A stretch of 64,000 nt of DNA from Eubacteriales Family XIII. Incertae Sedis bacterium (GTDB lineage: Bacteria > Bacillota > Clostridia > Peptostreptococcales > Anaerovoracaceae), in assembly GCA_031272485.1 (NCBI GenBank), contig JAISTV010000001.1, positions 1 to 64,000 on the forward strand, written 5' to 3'. This document shows positions 42,252-51,083 of the stretch, in pieces. Position 1 is the first letter of the stretch; every line of letters begins with the position of its first letter. Below the pieces are notes generated by a model. The model made no database searches. It was not told the origin of the DNA and worked only from the letters and a program-made list of their open reading frames with translations. The translations under genes were made by a program, and so were the position numbers.

Positions 42252-42843
42252 TTGTGGTGTTTACGGCGCCGGCGGCGTGGATGCGGATTACGCGTCCGGT
42301 GTCGTTGGTGGCTATGTGTTTCAGCTTGCCTATGTACGGAAAGACGAACTGCGGCATGCGCTTGCCTATGACCCGGAAAATCTCCGGGGCCTCAATGCGG
42401 ACGCGCGGGTCCGTGTCGTTGAGCAGCCGGGCGAAGACGTCCATGCGGCTCCCGTATAGCTGCGGGTTGGTGGTCGCGATATTCTCGGACGCCCAGATGA
42501 ACATAAAGCGGACGTTGGGCGCCTCGTCTTGCGCGTAGTCGAACAGCTTCTGCCAGTAGGGCTCTATCAGCGAGAAATCCGAGCGGCCGATCCGGCCCAG
42601 GGCGTTTACGGCGCGCTCACGCACGGCGCTGTCCTTGTTCGACAGCAGTGCGGCAACCGCCGGCACGTAAGGCGCCACGACATCCGGACGGCGCAGGCCC
42701 ATTTCGCCGAGCACCCAAAGCGCCTTGCACTTGACCTTGTCGGAAGGGTAGTCCAGCGCTTCTCCAACGTATTCCGCCGCTTCCGGCGAGTAAGCCTTGG
42801 CTATGGCCAGGCTCCTTAAATTTCTAATGATTTCAGTCTCCAT
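42223..42843 (-). CDS. HEAT-repeat protein
   Basis: A 206-residue, all-helical protein with HEAT/ARM-type repeats: SPEAAEYVGEALDYPSDKVKCKALWVLGEMG, VPAVAALLSNKDSAVRERAVNALGRIG and VFARLLNDTDPRVRIEAPEIFRVIG are successive units. Such proteins bind partners or DNA; DNA-alkylation-repair relatives share the fold but no specific residues were seen. ATG 42843 follows GGGGGA by eight bases; the earlier ATG at 42858 is less likely. The gene is convergent with the radical SAM gene and divergent from dinB across a long gap. Confidence 0.75.
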   Translation of the reverse strand: METEIIRNLRSLAIAKAYSPEAAEYVGEALDYPSDKVKCKALWVLGEMGLRRPDVVAPYVPAVAALLSNKDSAVRERAVNALGRIGRSDFSLIEPYWQKLFDYAQDEAPNVRFMFIWASENIATTNPQLYGSRMDVFARLLNDTDPRVRIEAPEIFRVIGKRMPQFVFPYIGKLKHIATNDTGRVIRIHAAGAVNTTIKSQMSDRS

Positions 42844-42973
42844 AATATAATCCCCCATAAAACACGTCCTGCAAGACGTCCTATTCCATCAGAATGATAT
42901 TACCCACCCAAAACAGATTTAAGCATTCTCTCACTCAATAATTCGGACTGATTCGCAAAAAAATGTGGTAAAT

Positions 42974-43118
42974 GCCCAAGTGGCCAAAATTTCAACTTAT
43001 GCACGATTTTAGTTCCAGAAATTGGGTGCGCCCCCATATCAAAGGAGGAATATGCCCCGATTCGCCCAAGTTAGCTTTCTCTAACCGTGCATAACCTGAA
43101 ATTTTGTCCTTTGGGTGC
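42974..43118. repeat. Pair of ~55-bp imperfect inverted repeats in the HEAT–dinB gap
   Basis: This is the main content of the 371-base non-coding gap 42844–43214. AAAATTTCAACTTATGCACG (42986–43005) and CGTGCATAACCTGAAATTTT (43086–43105) are reverse complements at 18 of 20 positions. Outside them CCCAAG.../...TTTGGGTGCG extends the match, so each arm is about 55 bases with ~40 bases between. It could be a small palindromic element (MITE-like) or a very large hairpin. No ORF is present. Confidence 0.6.
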
Positions 43119-43153
43119 GGGGATTCGGAATATTTTGAAAAAGAAAATATGTA

Positions 43154-43182
43154 TTGAACTTTTGTTCTTTGTCTGGTATAAT
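43154..43182 (+). promoter_or_regulatory. Promoter of dinB with extended -10
   Basis: TTGAAC (43154–43159), 17-base spacer, TATAAT (43177–43182), with TGG before the -10. GGAGG lies upstream of the ATG at 43215. Confidence 0.75.
43156..43167. promoter_or_regulatory. LexA/DinR box (SOS operator)
   Basis: GAAC-TTTT-GTTC matches the Gram-positive LexA box GAACN4GTTC and overlaps the -35 hexamer of the polymerase gene. It predicts repression in unstressed cells and induction by DNA damage. Confidence 0.75.
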
Positions 43183-43214
43183 GCCTCTGTCGGGTTTCGG
43201 CGGAGGTTTTTTTT

Positions 43215-44474
43215 ATGCGGCGGGTAGTTTTTCATGTTGATGCGAACAGCGCTTATCTTTCGTGGACGGCGGTGGATCTGCTGGAGCGGGGGTATCCGCT
43301 GGATGTGCGAACGGTGCCGGCGGTTATCGCGGGGGATCCGGCGAGCCGGCACGGGATTATATTGACCAAGTCCATTCCGGCCAAGAAGTACGGGATCGGG
43401 ACGGGCGAGAGCCTTATGGAGGCGCGGGCGCGCTGCCCGGGGCTGGTGGTGCTGCCGCCGGATTACGACCTGTACCTCAAGTGCTCGGAGGCCATGCACC
43501 GGATTTTATCGGAGTACTCGGACCGGATTGAGCGCTATTCTGTGGACGAGAGCTGGCTGGACTTTACGGACAGCGTGCGGCTCTGTGGCGACCCGACAGA
43601 CGTGGCGCACGAAATAAAGGACCGGATAAAAGACGAGCTGGGTTTTACGGTGAACATTGGCGTCTCGGTCAACAAGCTGCTGGCCAAGATGGGCTCGGAG
43701 CTTCAGAAACCGGACCGGGTGCACACGCTGTGGCCGCACGAGATTGAGGAGAAGCTGTGGCCGCTGCCGGTAGGCGAGCTGTTCTTCGTGGGGCGGGCCA
43801 CGAAGCGGAAGCTTACGGCCATGAACATCCGGACCATAGGCGAGCTGGCGCACACGGACCCGGCGCTTTTGCGGGTGGTGCTTAAGCCCGTGCACGGAAC
43901 GCTGGTGTGGCAGTACGCGAACGGGATAGACGACGCGCCGGTGGACCCGAACAGCAGCGTGGCGCAGAAGGGCGTGGGGAACGCGACCACCATCCCCTAC
44001 GATGTGACCACGGAGAAGGAGGCACAGGAGGTGCTGCTGGCCATCTGCGAGCGCGTGGGGACACGGCTGCGGAAGCTGGGTGCGTGCGCGTCGGTGTGCT
44101 GCGTGACCATAAGGAACAGCGACCTGTTCTGGTATCGGCACCAGAAGAAGTATGCCGCGTCCATGGGCGCCACGAGCGAGATATACGAGGCGGCCTGCGC
44201 GCTGTTTCGCGAGATGTGGCGCGGCGAGGCGGTGCGGCAGCTCGGGGTGCATCTGGGGACGCTCACGCCCGCTACGGCGGTGCGGCAGACCTCGCTGTTC
44301 GATAGGGCGGACCGCGAGAAACTCCAGGCGCTGGACGCGGCTGTGGACCGGATTCGCGGGCGCTACGGCGAGAAGGCCCTTACGCGCGGCGTGTTCGCCA
44401 ACACGAACCTGGCGCCCATGCTGGGCGGCGTGAACGACGGGAACTATCTCATGATGGGCGGGTACTCGCTGTGA
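43215..44474 (+). CDS. dinB: Y-family DNA polymerase (Pol IV/UmuC type)
   Basis: A 419-residue translesion polymerase. The palm-domain metal ligands are in VFHVDANSAYLSW and RYSVDESWLDFT; GIGTGESLMEARARCP and the HhH thumb VGRATKRKLTAMNIRTIGELA are also conserved. It resembles the DinB/UmuC relatives of Firmicutes that lack a clear UmuD partner. Its promoter overlaps a LexA box, consistent with SOS control. A small gene overlaps its stop codon (GTGA) and is probably co-translated. Confidence 0.92.
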   Translation: MRRVVFHVDANSAYLSWTAVDLLERGYPLDVRTVPAVIAGDPASRHGIILTKSIPAKKYGIGTGESLMEARARCPGLVVLPPDYDLYLKCSEAMHRILSEYSDRIERYSVDESWLDFTDSVRLCGDPTDVAHEIKDRIKDELGFTVNIGVSVNKLLAKMGSELQKPDRVHTLWPHEIEEKLWPLPVGELFFVGRATKRKLTAMNIRTIGELAHTDPALLRVVLKPVHGTLVWQYANGIDDAPVDPNSSVAQKGVGNATTIPYDVTTEKEAQEVLLAICERVGTRLRKLGACASVCCVTIRNSDLFWYRHQKKYAASMGATSEIYEAACALFREMWRGEAVRQLGVHLGTLTPATAVRQTSLFDRADREKLQALDAAVDRIRGRYGEKALTRGVFANTNLAPMLGGVNDGNYLMMGGYSL

Positions 44475-44734
44475 AGGTGCTGGCCAAGGAAATCGAGATG
44501 CTGGCATCGTTTCAGCGGCGGGGCCAAATCCGTCCGCACCGTTTTCGCGTAGCCGGAGAGGACGGCCGGGAGGAGGTGATTCAGGTCGAGAAGATTTTGC
44601 AGACCGAGGAGACGCGGCTGGCCGGGGTGCGGGCGCTGGTCTTTACGTGTCAGAGCGTAATCCGCGGACTGCAGCGGCGGTACGAGCTGAAATACCGCGT
44701 GGAGGAGCATCGTTGGGAATTGTACAAAATGTAA
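44471..44734 (+). CDS. Small conserved-type protein coupled to the Y-family polymerase
   Basis: An 87-residue, Glu/Arg/Lys-rich protein starting at GTG that overlaps the dinB stop. No signal, membrane span or known motif is visible. The four-base overlap implies coupled translation and SOS induction with the polymerase, so a helper role is plausible but unproven. Confidence 0.7.
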   Translation: MKVLAKEIEMLASFQRRGQIRPHRFRVAGEDGREEVIQVEKILQTEETRLAGVRALVFTCQSVIRGLQRRYELKYRVEEHRWELYKM

Positions 44735-44824
44735 AAGGTTTAGTTTGTAAACAATAAGGCGCACGGGTTCAAAAAGTTAAAGTTTTAGAATGTGAAAGTT
44801 TTTGAAGATTCTAAAAAATAGTGC

Positions 44825-44853
44825 TTGACATTTAAGGTTTCACAGCGTAATTT
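44825..44853 (+). promoter_or_regulatory. Promoter of the repeat surface protein
   Basis: A perfect TTGACA (44825–44830), 17-base spacer, TAATTT (44848–44853). The preceding gap from 44735 is AT-rich compared with the genes and contains several near-repeats of AAAGTTTTNGAA. Confidence 0.7.
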
Positions 44854-44908
44854 GTGAATATAGGAGTTATTAAGTGTGTTCCCGGGGGACGTTCTGAAGG
44901 GGTATGGA

Positions 44909-47900
44909 ATGAACACGAACTTTAATTTCCGCATACTGCGGAGACGGATATTGGCGTTTACGCTGGTATTTGTCATGTCACTGGTATTGATACCGGGGGG
45001 CGGCGCGGCCATAGTCGCGCAAGCGGACGATATTTCTCCACTCGCAGCTCACAATGTTACCTTTGTTCTGGACTCGGGCGGGTCTACAAACCCGGCCGAC
45101 TGGACGCTGTATACGCCTGTGGGCACGGGCGGCGTAATGTCCATAGAGGAGGGGGATCCCGTAACCGAGCCGACACCGCCGAGTGTGCCGGCCGACATGG
45201 TGACGTTCCGGGGCTGGTCCATTTACGACCCGAACAACGGGGGCGCGCCGGGCGGGGACTATACCCGCACGGACTTCTGGGGGTTTGCCGGGTCCGGTTC
45301 GGGGGACATAGACTATGTCTCCGGCGACGTGGTGCTCTACGCCGTCTTTACGGACCGCTACCTGATCAGCTTCAAGAATGAAGTCGGCACGGTATTCCAG
45401 ACGCGCTACATTTATATGGATCCGGATTACAAGGACGTGGACAAGCGGAGCTACACCTTTGCCGGGCCGGACGCGGATCAGGTGAGCGCCTACGTAAACG
45501 TGCCCGACGGCCAGCGCCTCATGTACTGGTATCAGGAGGGTGACGCGGCGCAGAATCCCGTAAGCTTCGGCACGGTGACGGTTACGCGGGACACGACCTT
45601 TGTCCCCAAGTTCTCGCCGGCCAAGCTGGTGCTCTTTAACTCGCAGGGCGGTAGTTCGGTTGATCCTAAGTTCCCTGTCTCGGGTGAGTTCATAGACCGG
45701 CCGGCCGATCCCACGCGTCCGGGCTACACTTTCTGCTACTGGTCTACAGACCCTGCGGCTCTGCCGGCGGACAGCGCAACCAAGGAGTTTCAGTTCTCCG
45801 ACACGACCAGCCCTACGCCCGTCACGGCCGACACAACGCTCTACGCCATCTGGCAGGCGAACAACGTGGGCTATACCGTGGTCTACTGGGTGGAGAAGGC
45901 GAACCTCGGCCGCACTGCCGGGGACCCCGCCACCGCTTCCGGCGCGGCGGACTATGATTACTACAACACCTACCCGGTGGCAGCGGGCAGCGCGCTGGCC
46001 ATGGATGCCGGGCAGACACCGAACTATGACAGCACGTACTGGAACACGGCGTTAAGCACCGCATTCCCGTTCCCGTATAAAACGGTAGTGGCCAATAACA
46101 ACGCGTCCCTCACGCAGGACATCCACTACGCGGAGTACTACAAGACCATCTCGCCGGCGCTTGCCGGCAACGGCACCACGGTGGTGAACGTCTACTTTAC
46201 GCGCCGGGAGTATACCTTCCAGTTCGATATGAAGGTGGGCAGAGTCGCTGTGGATAACGAGGACACCGGCGCAACGGACGAGAACGACACGGGCGGCTAT
46301 ATTACCCGCGGCGGCATCTCTTATCAGTACGGGTCTGCCACGAACAAGTACAGCTTTACCGCCAAGTACGAAGACAATATTGCAGACAAGTGGCCCATGT
46401 TTGCGGAGGCGCTTACCACCACTACGGGCAAGAAGCTCTATGGCTGGAATATAGGTAACTGGAACGGCACCCCGCACAACGACGTGACCATAGTCTACGA
46501 CTGGATGTGCGCGGCGGCCGAGCGTGACGGCGGTACGGCCACCTACTCGAACGATGGACCCTACGTCCTGACCATGGCGCCTGTCTGGCAGGCAACGAAC
46601 TCCAGCAGCATTGCGCATTCCCGCCTCTACTACGTGGAGTACATAGGCGACACGACCGGGATTACCTTCACGGACATTACCGCCGTGGATTCTTACACCA
46701 TAACGCAAAATGCCATCTACTGGCCGCAGTACATAACCTACGATGGCCAGTACTATGAGCTTTCCTATGGACAAAACGGATACCAGACGAGCAACCAGAA
46801 AGCGCAGTTTGCGGCGCTCGAAGGTGTGAGCTGGCAGTATACCGTTCCACCCAACAACTACTCCTCCTACCTGCATGCAGGCAGGCTCTCAAACGGAATC
46901 CAGCACTTTTCCGACAACACAGACCACGGCTCCACTAGTGGCGACGTCCTGCAGTACATATTCTTCCTGTATGCACGGAACCCCTACGCGCTCGCGTTCG
47001 ACATGGGCGGCGCCACGGGCGCGCTGCCATCCACGCTGAACGGCAAGGCTGTGACGACCACTGTCTACGGTGGCTATGTCTCAGGCATCAAGTACGGCGA
47101 GAGTCTGGCGGCCTACAACCCCGGCACGCCTGCGCGCGCAGGCTACGAGTTTGCCGGCTGGTACACCAAGCCGGACTATTCCGCGGGCAGTGAGTTTTCC
47201 TTCACCACTGTACCCATTCCCACGCTACCCGCAGCCGGCGCCGGTTCCACCATTGCGCTGACGCTCTTTGCCAAGTGGACGCCCGCCAAGTACACGGTGC
47301 GCTTCTACGACGGCCTCGGCAGCACTACGCCCATTTCCGGGTCGGCCATAAAGGTTGGAGAGGGCGACACTATAAACGACCCGGGCATCTATTATGTGGG
47401 TCAGGCCGTGGAAGGCAAGGGCGAGTTTATCGGCTGGGTCTGGCTGGTTGCCGGCACGTGGCCGTCCTACTTCGGTTTTGGCGGGCAGGCCGTGACCTCG
47501 GATTTGAATCTCTACGCCACGTGGGAGACCACCGGCTTTACCGTGGAATATGACGCGAACGGCGGCACGGGCACGCCCCCGACGGATTCCAAGACCTACG
47601 TGCTCAACGAGCGCGCGCGCGTGCTGGACGGCTCGAACCTCACCAAGATTGTGGGCGGCGAGGACTATGTTTTCTACGGTTGGAACGCCTACATCCGCGA
47701 CGCCGACGGCGTGAGTTGGATTCCGCAGCCCGGCGCTGTGCTTTCCTACGCCTATAACGTGCACGTAATGACGGGTGACACGAAGCTCGTAGCCTTCTAC
47801 GGCAAGAAGTCCGACTCCGTGCGCTACCGGTACAACCCTGTGATTACGGACGCCGTCTATACGGGCACAACTTCTGCGGCTTCGGCGATTTCCTATTACT

Positions 47901-50900
47901 ATCCGAAGAATCAGACCACTGGCTACGCCTACGCGACGGCCATCTTCTCACACGATAAGAAGGAACTTCTGGGTTGGGACACCTCGCCCTCCGGCACGAC
48001 AGTGGTCTATGCGCTGGGACAGGCGATACCCGACACGGGTTCTACCGACGTGGATCTTTACGCGGTCTGGCAGACCAAGCAGTACGAGCTGCGGTTCGTA
48101 GCCGGTGCGAACGGCGCCATATCCGGCGGCGCGAAAACGGTGACGGGGGTTGCCATTGACACCGCATGGAACACGGCCTGGCCACCGACCGGGTCTGCCA
48201 TAGTGCCGGACGCCGGCTACCATTTCACAAGCTGGACGCCGGTCTTCCCGGCCACGGTTACCCTCAGCCAGACCTTCACGGCGAATTTCGCGCCGAACGT
48301 CTATAAGATCGTCTACGACTACGGCACCGCGCCCATAGGCGCTTCCATTCTGCCGACGGACAGCGGTTCCTACTACTACGGCACGGCCGGCACGCCCAAC
48401 AGCTTTACCGTGGCGCAGGACGCTTCCGCCTCCGGGTCGGGCTATGCCTTCGTGGGCTGGACGATAGGCGGGACCGAGTACAGCGGCAATGTTGCGGTAG
48501 CCACCGTGGCAAGCGCCGCCGGCTATAACGCCGCGACGGGCAATTACGTGATTACGCTCTCCGGTATCTGGGAAGCGGAGGATCAGACGCTTACCTACAA
48601 CCTGAACGAGCCGGTGGACGCGACCGTGAGCGCGAGCCGCAACAGCGGCGTGGCGAGCGAGTCTGTCAAGACCGACGCGCGGATAGACACCGCCGCGCAT
48701 TACACGGATGTGGCCACCAACGCCAACGCGCCCACGCTTACGGGCTACGACTTCAGCGGCTGGTATCTGGACGCGGTCTGCACTACTGCCGTGGGTAGCG
48801 CGACCATGCCCGCGGGCGGCAAGACTATCTACGCCAAGTGGTCGGCCAAGACCGGCAAGGTGGTGTTTGACGCCAACACGACCGGCTATTCCGGCACCAT
48901 GGCCGACCAGAGCTATAACTACAACGAGACGAAGAACCTCACCGCGAACGGCTACGTGAAGGCCGGCCACAACTTCCAGGGCTGGGCCACGAGTCCCACG
49001 GGCAGTGTGGTATACGGCAACAGCACGAGCTATAAGTACAATCCGGATCCGTACACGTCCACCGTGACGCTCTACGCCATCTGGACGGCCGGCACCACGG
49101 TCTACAGTGTGGAGCACTACTGGGTGGACGGCGCCGGCACCGCGACGCTTAAGGACGGCCCGGAGACCTTCTACGGGACCACGGGCTACACAGTTACGGC
49201 GGTGCCCAAGACCATTTATACCGGATACACCTACGCGCCCGACTACAGCAGCGGTTCGGATGTGGAGGTGAGCAGCGGCGCCGTGCTCGGGGACGGCAGC
49301 CTGGTGCTCAAGCTCTACTACACCGTGAACCGGCACGACGTGACGTACGCCTACACGGGGACGGTTCCGTCCGGCGCGCCGGCTGTGCCCACCACGCAGG
49401 CGGGCGTAGCATTTGGCGCCAATGTAACGGTAGCCGCGGCGCCCACGCTGGCCGGCTACACCTTCCACGGCTGGGACTACAACGGCAGCACAGCCACGAG
49501 CTTCACCATGCCCAACGCGGACGTGCAGCTCGTGGGGTCGTGGACGGCCAACAGCAACACGCATTATGTGATAGACATCTATTATCAGAGTTTGCAAGAC
49601 GGGACATACCCGGTCATCCCGTTCGCGAGTTATAACGGTTACGGCACGACGGACACGACAGCCACGGTTGTGGCACCGAGCGACTACAATACGACGGAGC
49701 GTTACGTCTTCGACAGCGCGAATACGAACAACGTGCTTTCCGGGACCATAGCAGGTGACGGGAGCTTACACCTGAAAGTCTATTTCAAGGCGCAGTACAC
49801 CGTCACGTATCTGCCGGGCGACCAGGGCACCTGGAGCAGTGCCGGCGATATTCACAGCGGCATTGACTGGGGCACGAGCACGCCGGCCGTGAGCGTGGAT
49901 CCCACCACGGCGCACTATCCGGGCTACACCTTCTCCGGCTGGAACCAGACGCTGGACAGCGCGGTTAAGTCCGACCGCACGTATTTGGCGCAGTGGACGC
50001 CGCTCTCCGGCGTTCCCTACACGGTCGAGCACTATCTGGTGCAGGGCACCACGGTCACGCTGACCGATACGGATTATAACACCGGCACTACGAACCAGTG
50101 GGTGCTGGCCACTTCGAAGACCTACCCTGGCTACGCGCTTAACCCGTCCTATGCCGGCACGATTGCCGCGGACTACGTGCGGGGCGACGGCACGCTGGTG
50201 CTGCGTCTGTTCTACGTGGCGCAAACCTACACGGTCACGTTTGTGGATTGGGACGCGCGCATAATCAGCGTGCAGCCGGGCATCTTCTACGGCGGCAGCG
50301 CGACCGACCCCGGCGCGCAAACCCGCGCGGGCTATACGTTCGCCGGTTGGAGCACGGCCTTTAACAACATTACCGCCGACATCTACGTGGTGGCCACCTA
50401 CACGCCCAACCCCGTGCCGCCGGTTACCCCCGACCCCGACCCCGACCCCGATCCGATTATCATTACGCCTACGGAGACGCCGCTTGCGGCCACGCCGGAT
50501 GATACGGTTGCGCCGGCAGGTCCGGGCGCCGATCCGGTGGAGGAGGACGTAACCACGGTTGCGGATCCGGATACGTCCCGTGCCAATAAGGACGTGGCGC
50601 ACTGGGCGCTCGTAAACCTCATCCTAACCGCGCTCGGCGTACTCGCCGGCCTCGTGATGCTCGTGGCCTACCTTGTCAAGCGCAAGGAGGAAGAGGACGA
50701 GGACAATGAGAGTGAAAAGCACAGGCGCTTACCGCCCAGGCTGGTCATCCTCCTCGCGGCCGTCATAGCCGTCATGCTGTTCCTGCTCACCGAGGACATG
50801 ACCAAGCCCATGGTCTACATAGACGTATGGACGGTGGTGCACGCGGTGATTGCCGTGGTACAGGTAGTCCTTATGACCTTCTCGACGGGCAAGAAGAAAG

Positions 50901-50926
50901 CGGAGCAAAACCAGGTCCGTGTATAA
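44909..50926 (+). CDS. Giant surface protein with Listeria–Bacteroides (InlB B-type) and MucBP-like repeats
   Basis: A 2005-residue exported protein. After a signal peptide (cleavage near VAQA-DD), the body is a string of β-grasp InlB B-type repeats, each carrying GY-F-GW and tLYAiW signatures such as GYTFAGWST and TLYAIWQA. Interspersed are repeats starting VEHYW or VEHYLV that resemble MucBP modules. An acidic Pro/Asp stretch (PDPDPDPDP) leads to three membrane spans (~1899–1922, ~1945–1962, ~1970–1990) and a basic tail. There is no LPxTG sorting signal, so it is held by membrane spans rather than sortase. ATG 44909 follows AAGGGG. Likely roles are adhesion or matrix binding (inferred). Confidence 0.88.
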   Translation: MNTNFNFRILRRRILAFTLVFVMSLVLIPGGGAAIVAQADDISPLAAHNVTFVLDSGGSTNPADWTLYTPVGTGGVMSIEEGDPVTEPTPPSVPADMVTFRGWSIYDPNNGGAPGGDYTRTDFWGFAGSGSGDIDYVSGDVVLYAVFTDRYLISFKNEVGTVFQTRYIYMDPDYKDVDKRSYTFAGPDADQVSAYVNVPDGQRLMYWYQEGDAAQNPVSFGTVTVTRDTTFVPKFSPAKLVLFNSQGGSSVDPKFPVSGEFIDRPADPTRPGYTFCYWSTDPAALPADSATKEFQFSDTTSPTPVTADTTLYAIWQANNVGYTVVYWVEKANLGRTAGDPATASGAADYDYYNTYPVAAGSALAMDAGQTPNYDSTYWNTALSTAFPFPYKTVVANNNASLTQDIHYAEYYKTISPALAGNGTTVVNVYFTRREYTFQFDMKVGRVAVDNEDTGATDENDTGGYITRGGISYQYGSATNKYSFTAKYEDNIADKWPMFAEALTTTTGKKLYGWNIGNWNGTPHNDVTIVYDWMCAAAERDGGTATYSNDGPYVLTMAPVWQATNSSSIAHSRLYYVEYIGDTTGITFTDITAVDSYTITQNAIYWPQYITYDGQYYELSYGQNGYQTSNQKAQFAALEGVSWQYTVPPNNYSSYLHAGRLSNGIQHFSDNTDHGSTSGDVLQYIFFLYARNPYALAFDMGGATGALPSTLNGKAVTTTVYGGYVSGIKYGESLAAYNPGTPARAGYEFAGWYTKPDYSAGSEFSFTTVPIPTLPAAGAGSTIALTLFAKWTPAKYTVRFYDGLGSTTPISGSAIKVGEGDTINDPGIYYVGQAVEGKGEFIGWVWLVAGTWPSYFGFGGQAVTSDLNLYATWETTGFTVEYDANGGTGTPPTDSKTYVLNERARVLDGSNLTKIVGGEDYVFYGWNAYIRDADGVSWIPQPGAVLSYAYNVHVMTGDTKLVAFYGKKSDSVRYRYNPVITDAVYTGTTSAASAISYYYPKNQTTGYAYATAIFSHDKKELLGWDTSPSGTTVVYALGQAIPDTGSTDVDLYAVWQTKQYELRFVAGANGAISGGAKTVTGVAIDTAWNTAWPPTGSAIVPDAGYHFTSWTPVFPATVTLSQTFTANFAPNVYKIVYDYGTAPIGASILPTDSGSYYYGTAGTPNSFTVAQDASASGSGYAFVGWTIGGTEYSGNVAVATVASAAGYNAATGNYVITLSGIWEAEDQTLTYNLNEPVDATVSASRNSGVASESVKTDARIDTAAHYTDVATNANAPTLTGYDFSGWYLDAVCTTAVGSATMPAGGKTIYAKWSAKTGKVVFDANTTGYSGTMADQSYNYNETKNLTANGYVKAGHNFQGWATSPTGSVVYGNSTSYKYNPDPYTSTVTLYAIWTAGTTVYSVEHYWVDGAGTATLKDGPETFYGTTGYTVTAVPKTIYTGYTYAPDYSSGSDVEVSSGAVLGDGSLVLKLYYTVNRHDVTYAYTGTVPSGAPAVPTTQAGVAFGANVTVAAAPTLAGYTFHGWDYNGSTATSFTMPNADVQLVGSWTANSNTHYVIDIYYQSLQDGTYPVIPFASYNGYGTTDTTATVVAPSDYNTTERYVFDSANTNNVLSGTIAGDGSLHLKVYFKAQYTVTYLPGDQGTWSSAGDIHSGIDWGTSTPAVSVDPTTAHYPGYTFSGWNQTLDSAVKSDRTYLAQWTPLSGVPYTVEHYLVQGTTVTLTDTDYNTGTTNQWVLATSKTYPGYALNPSYAGTIAADYVRGDGTLVLRLFYVAQTYTVTFVDWDARIISVQPGIFYGGSATDPGAQTRAGYTFAGWSTAFNNITADIYVVATYTPNPVPPVTPDPDPDPDPIIITPTETPLAATPDDTVAPAGPGADPVEEDVTTVADPDTSRANKDVAHWALVNLILTALGVLAGLVMLVAYLVKRKEEEDEDNESEKHRRLPPRLVILLAAVIAVMLFLLTEDMTKPMVYIDVWTVVHAVIAVVQVVLMTFSTGKKKAEQNQVRV

Positions 50927-50953
50927 AAGGAACTAAAGAGGTGTGAAGCAGGC

Positions 50954-50990
50954 GGCATCCGGCAAGTCCGGATGCCACCGCTTTTTTTTT
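50954..50990 (+). terminator. Rho-independent terminator of the repeat surface protein
   Basis: GGCATCCGG (50954–50962) pairs with CCGGATGCC (50968–50976) around CAAGT; outer GCGG/CCGC pairs extend it. Nine T follow (50982–50990). Confidence 0.93.
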
Positions 50991-51010
50991 GGTGAGACGA
51001 GCCGACGGAG

Positions 51011-51045
51011 ATTCGGAATAATGCATTGTTGACATTGTTCCGAAT
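51011..51045. promoter_or_regulatory. 13-bp inverted repeat operator over the HipA-like gene promoter
   Basis: ATTCGGAATAATG (51011–51023) and CATTGTTCCGAAT (51033–51045) are reverse complements with one mismatch and a nine-base centre. They cover the -35 hexamer (TTGACA, 51029–51034), as expected for a repressor site. The gene's own N-terminal DNA-binding domain is the obvious candidate to bind it. Confidence 0.7.
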
Positions 51046-51057
51046 GTGTGGTGTAAT
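51029..51057 (+). promoter_or_regulatory. Promoter of the HTH–HipA-like gene
   Basis: TTGACA (51029–51034), 17-base spacer, TGTAAT (51052–51057). Confidence 0.7.
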
Positions 51058-51083
51058 TTGACCAGGAACAAGGAGTGATTTTC

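Noticed and set aside
47948-49597. Open frame of 549 codons opposite the repeat surface protein
   Set aside because: It mirrors repeat units of the real gene and has no signal or domain of its own.
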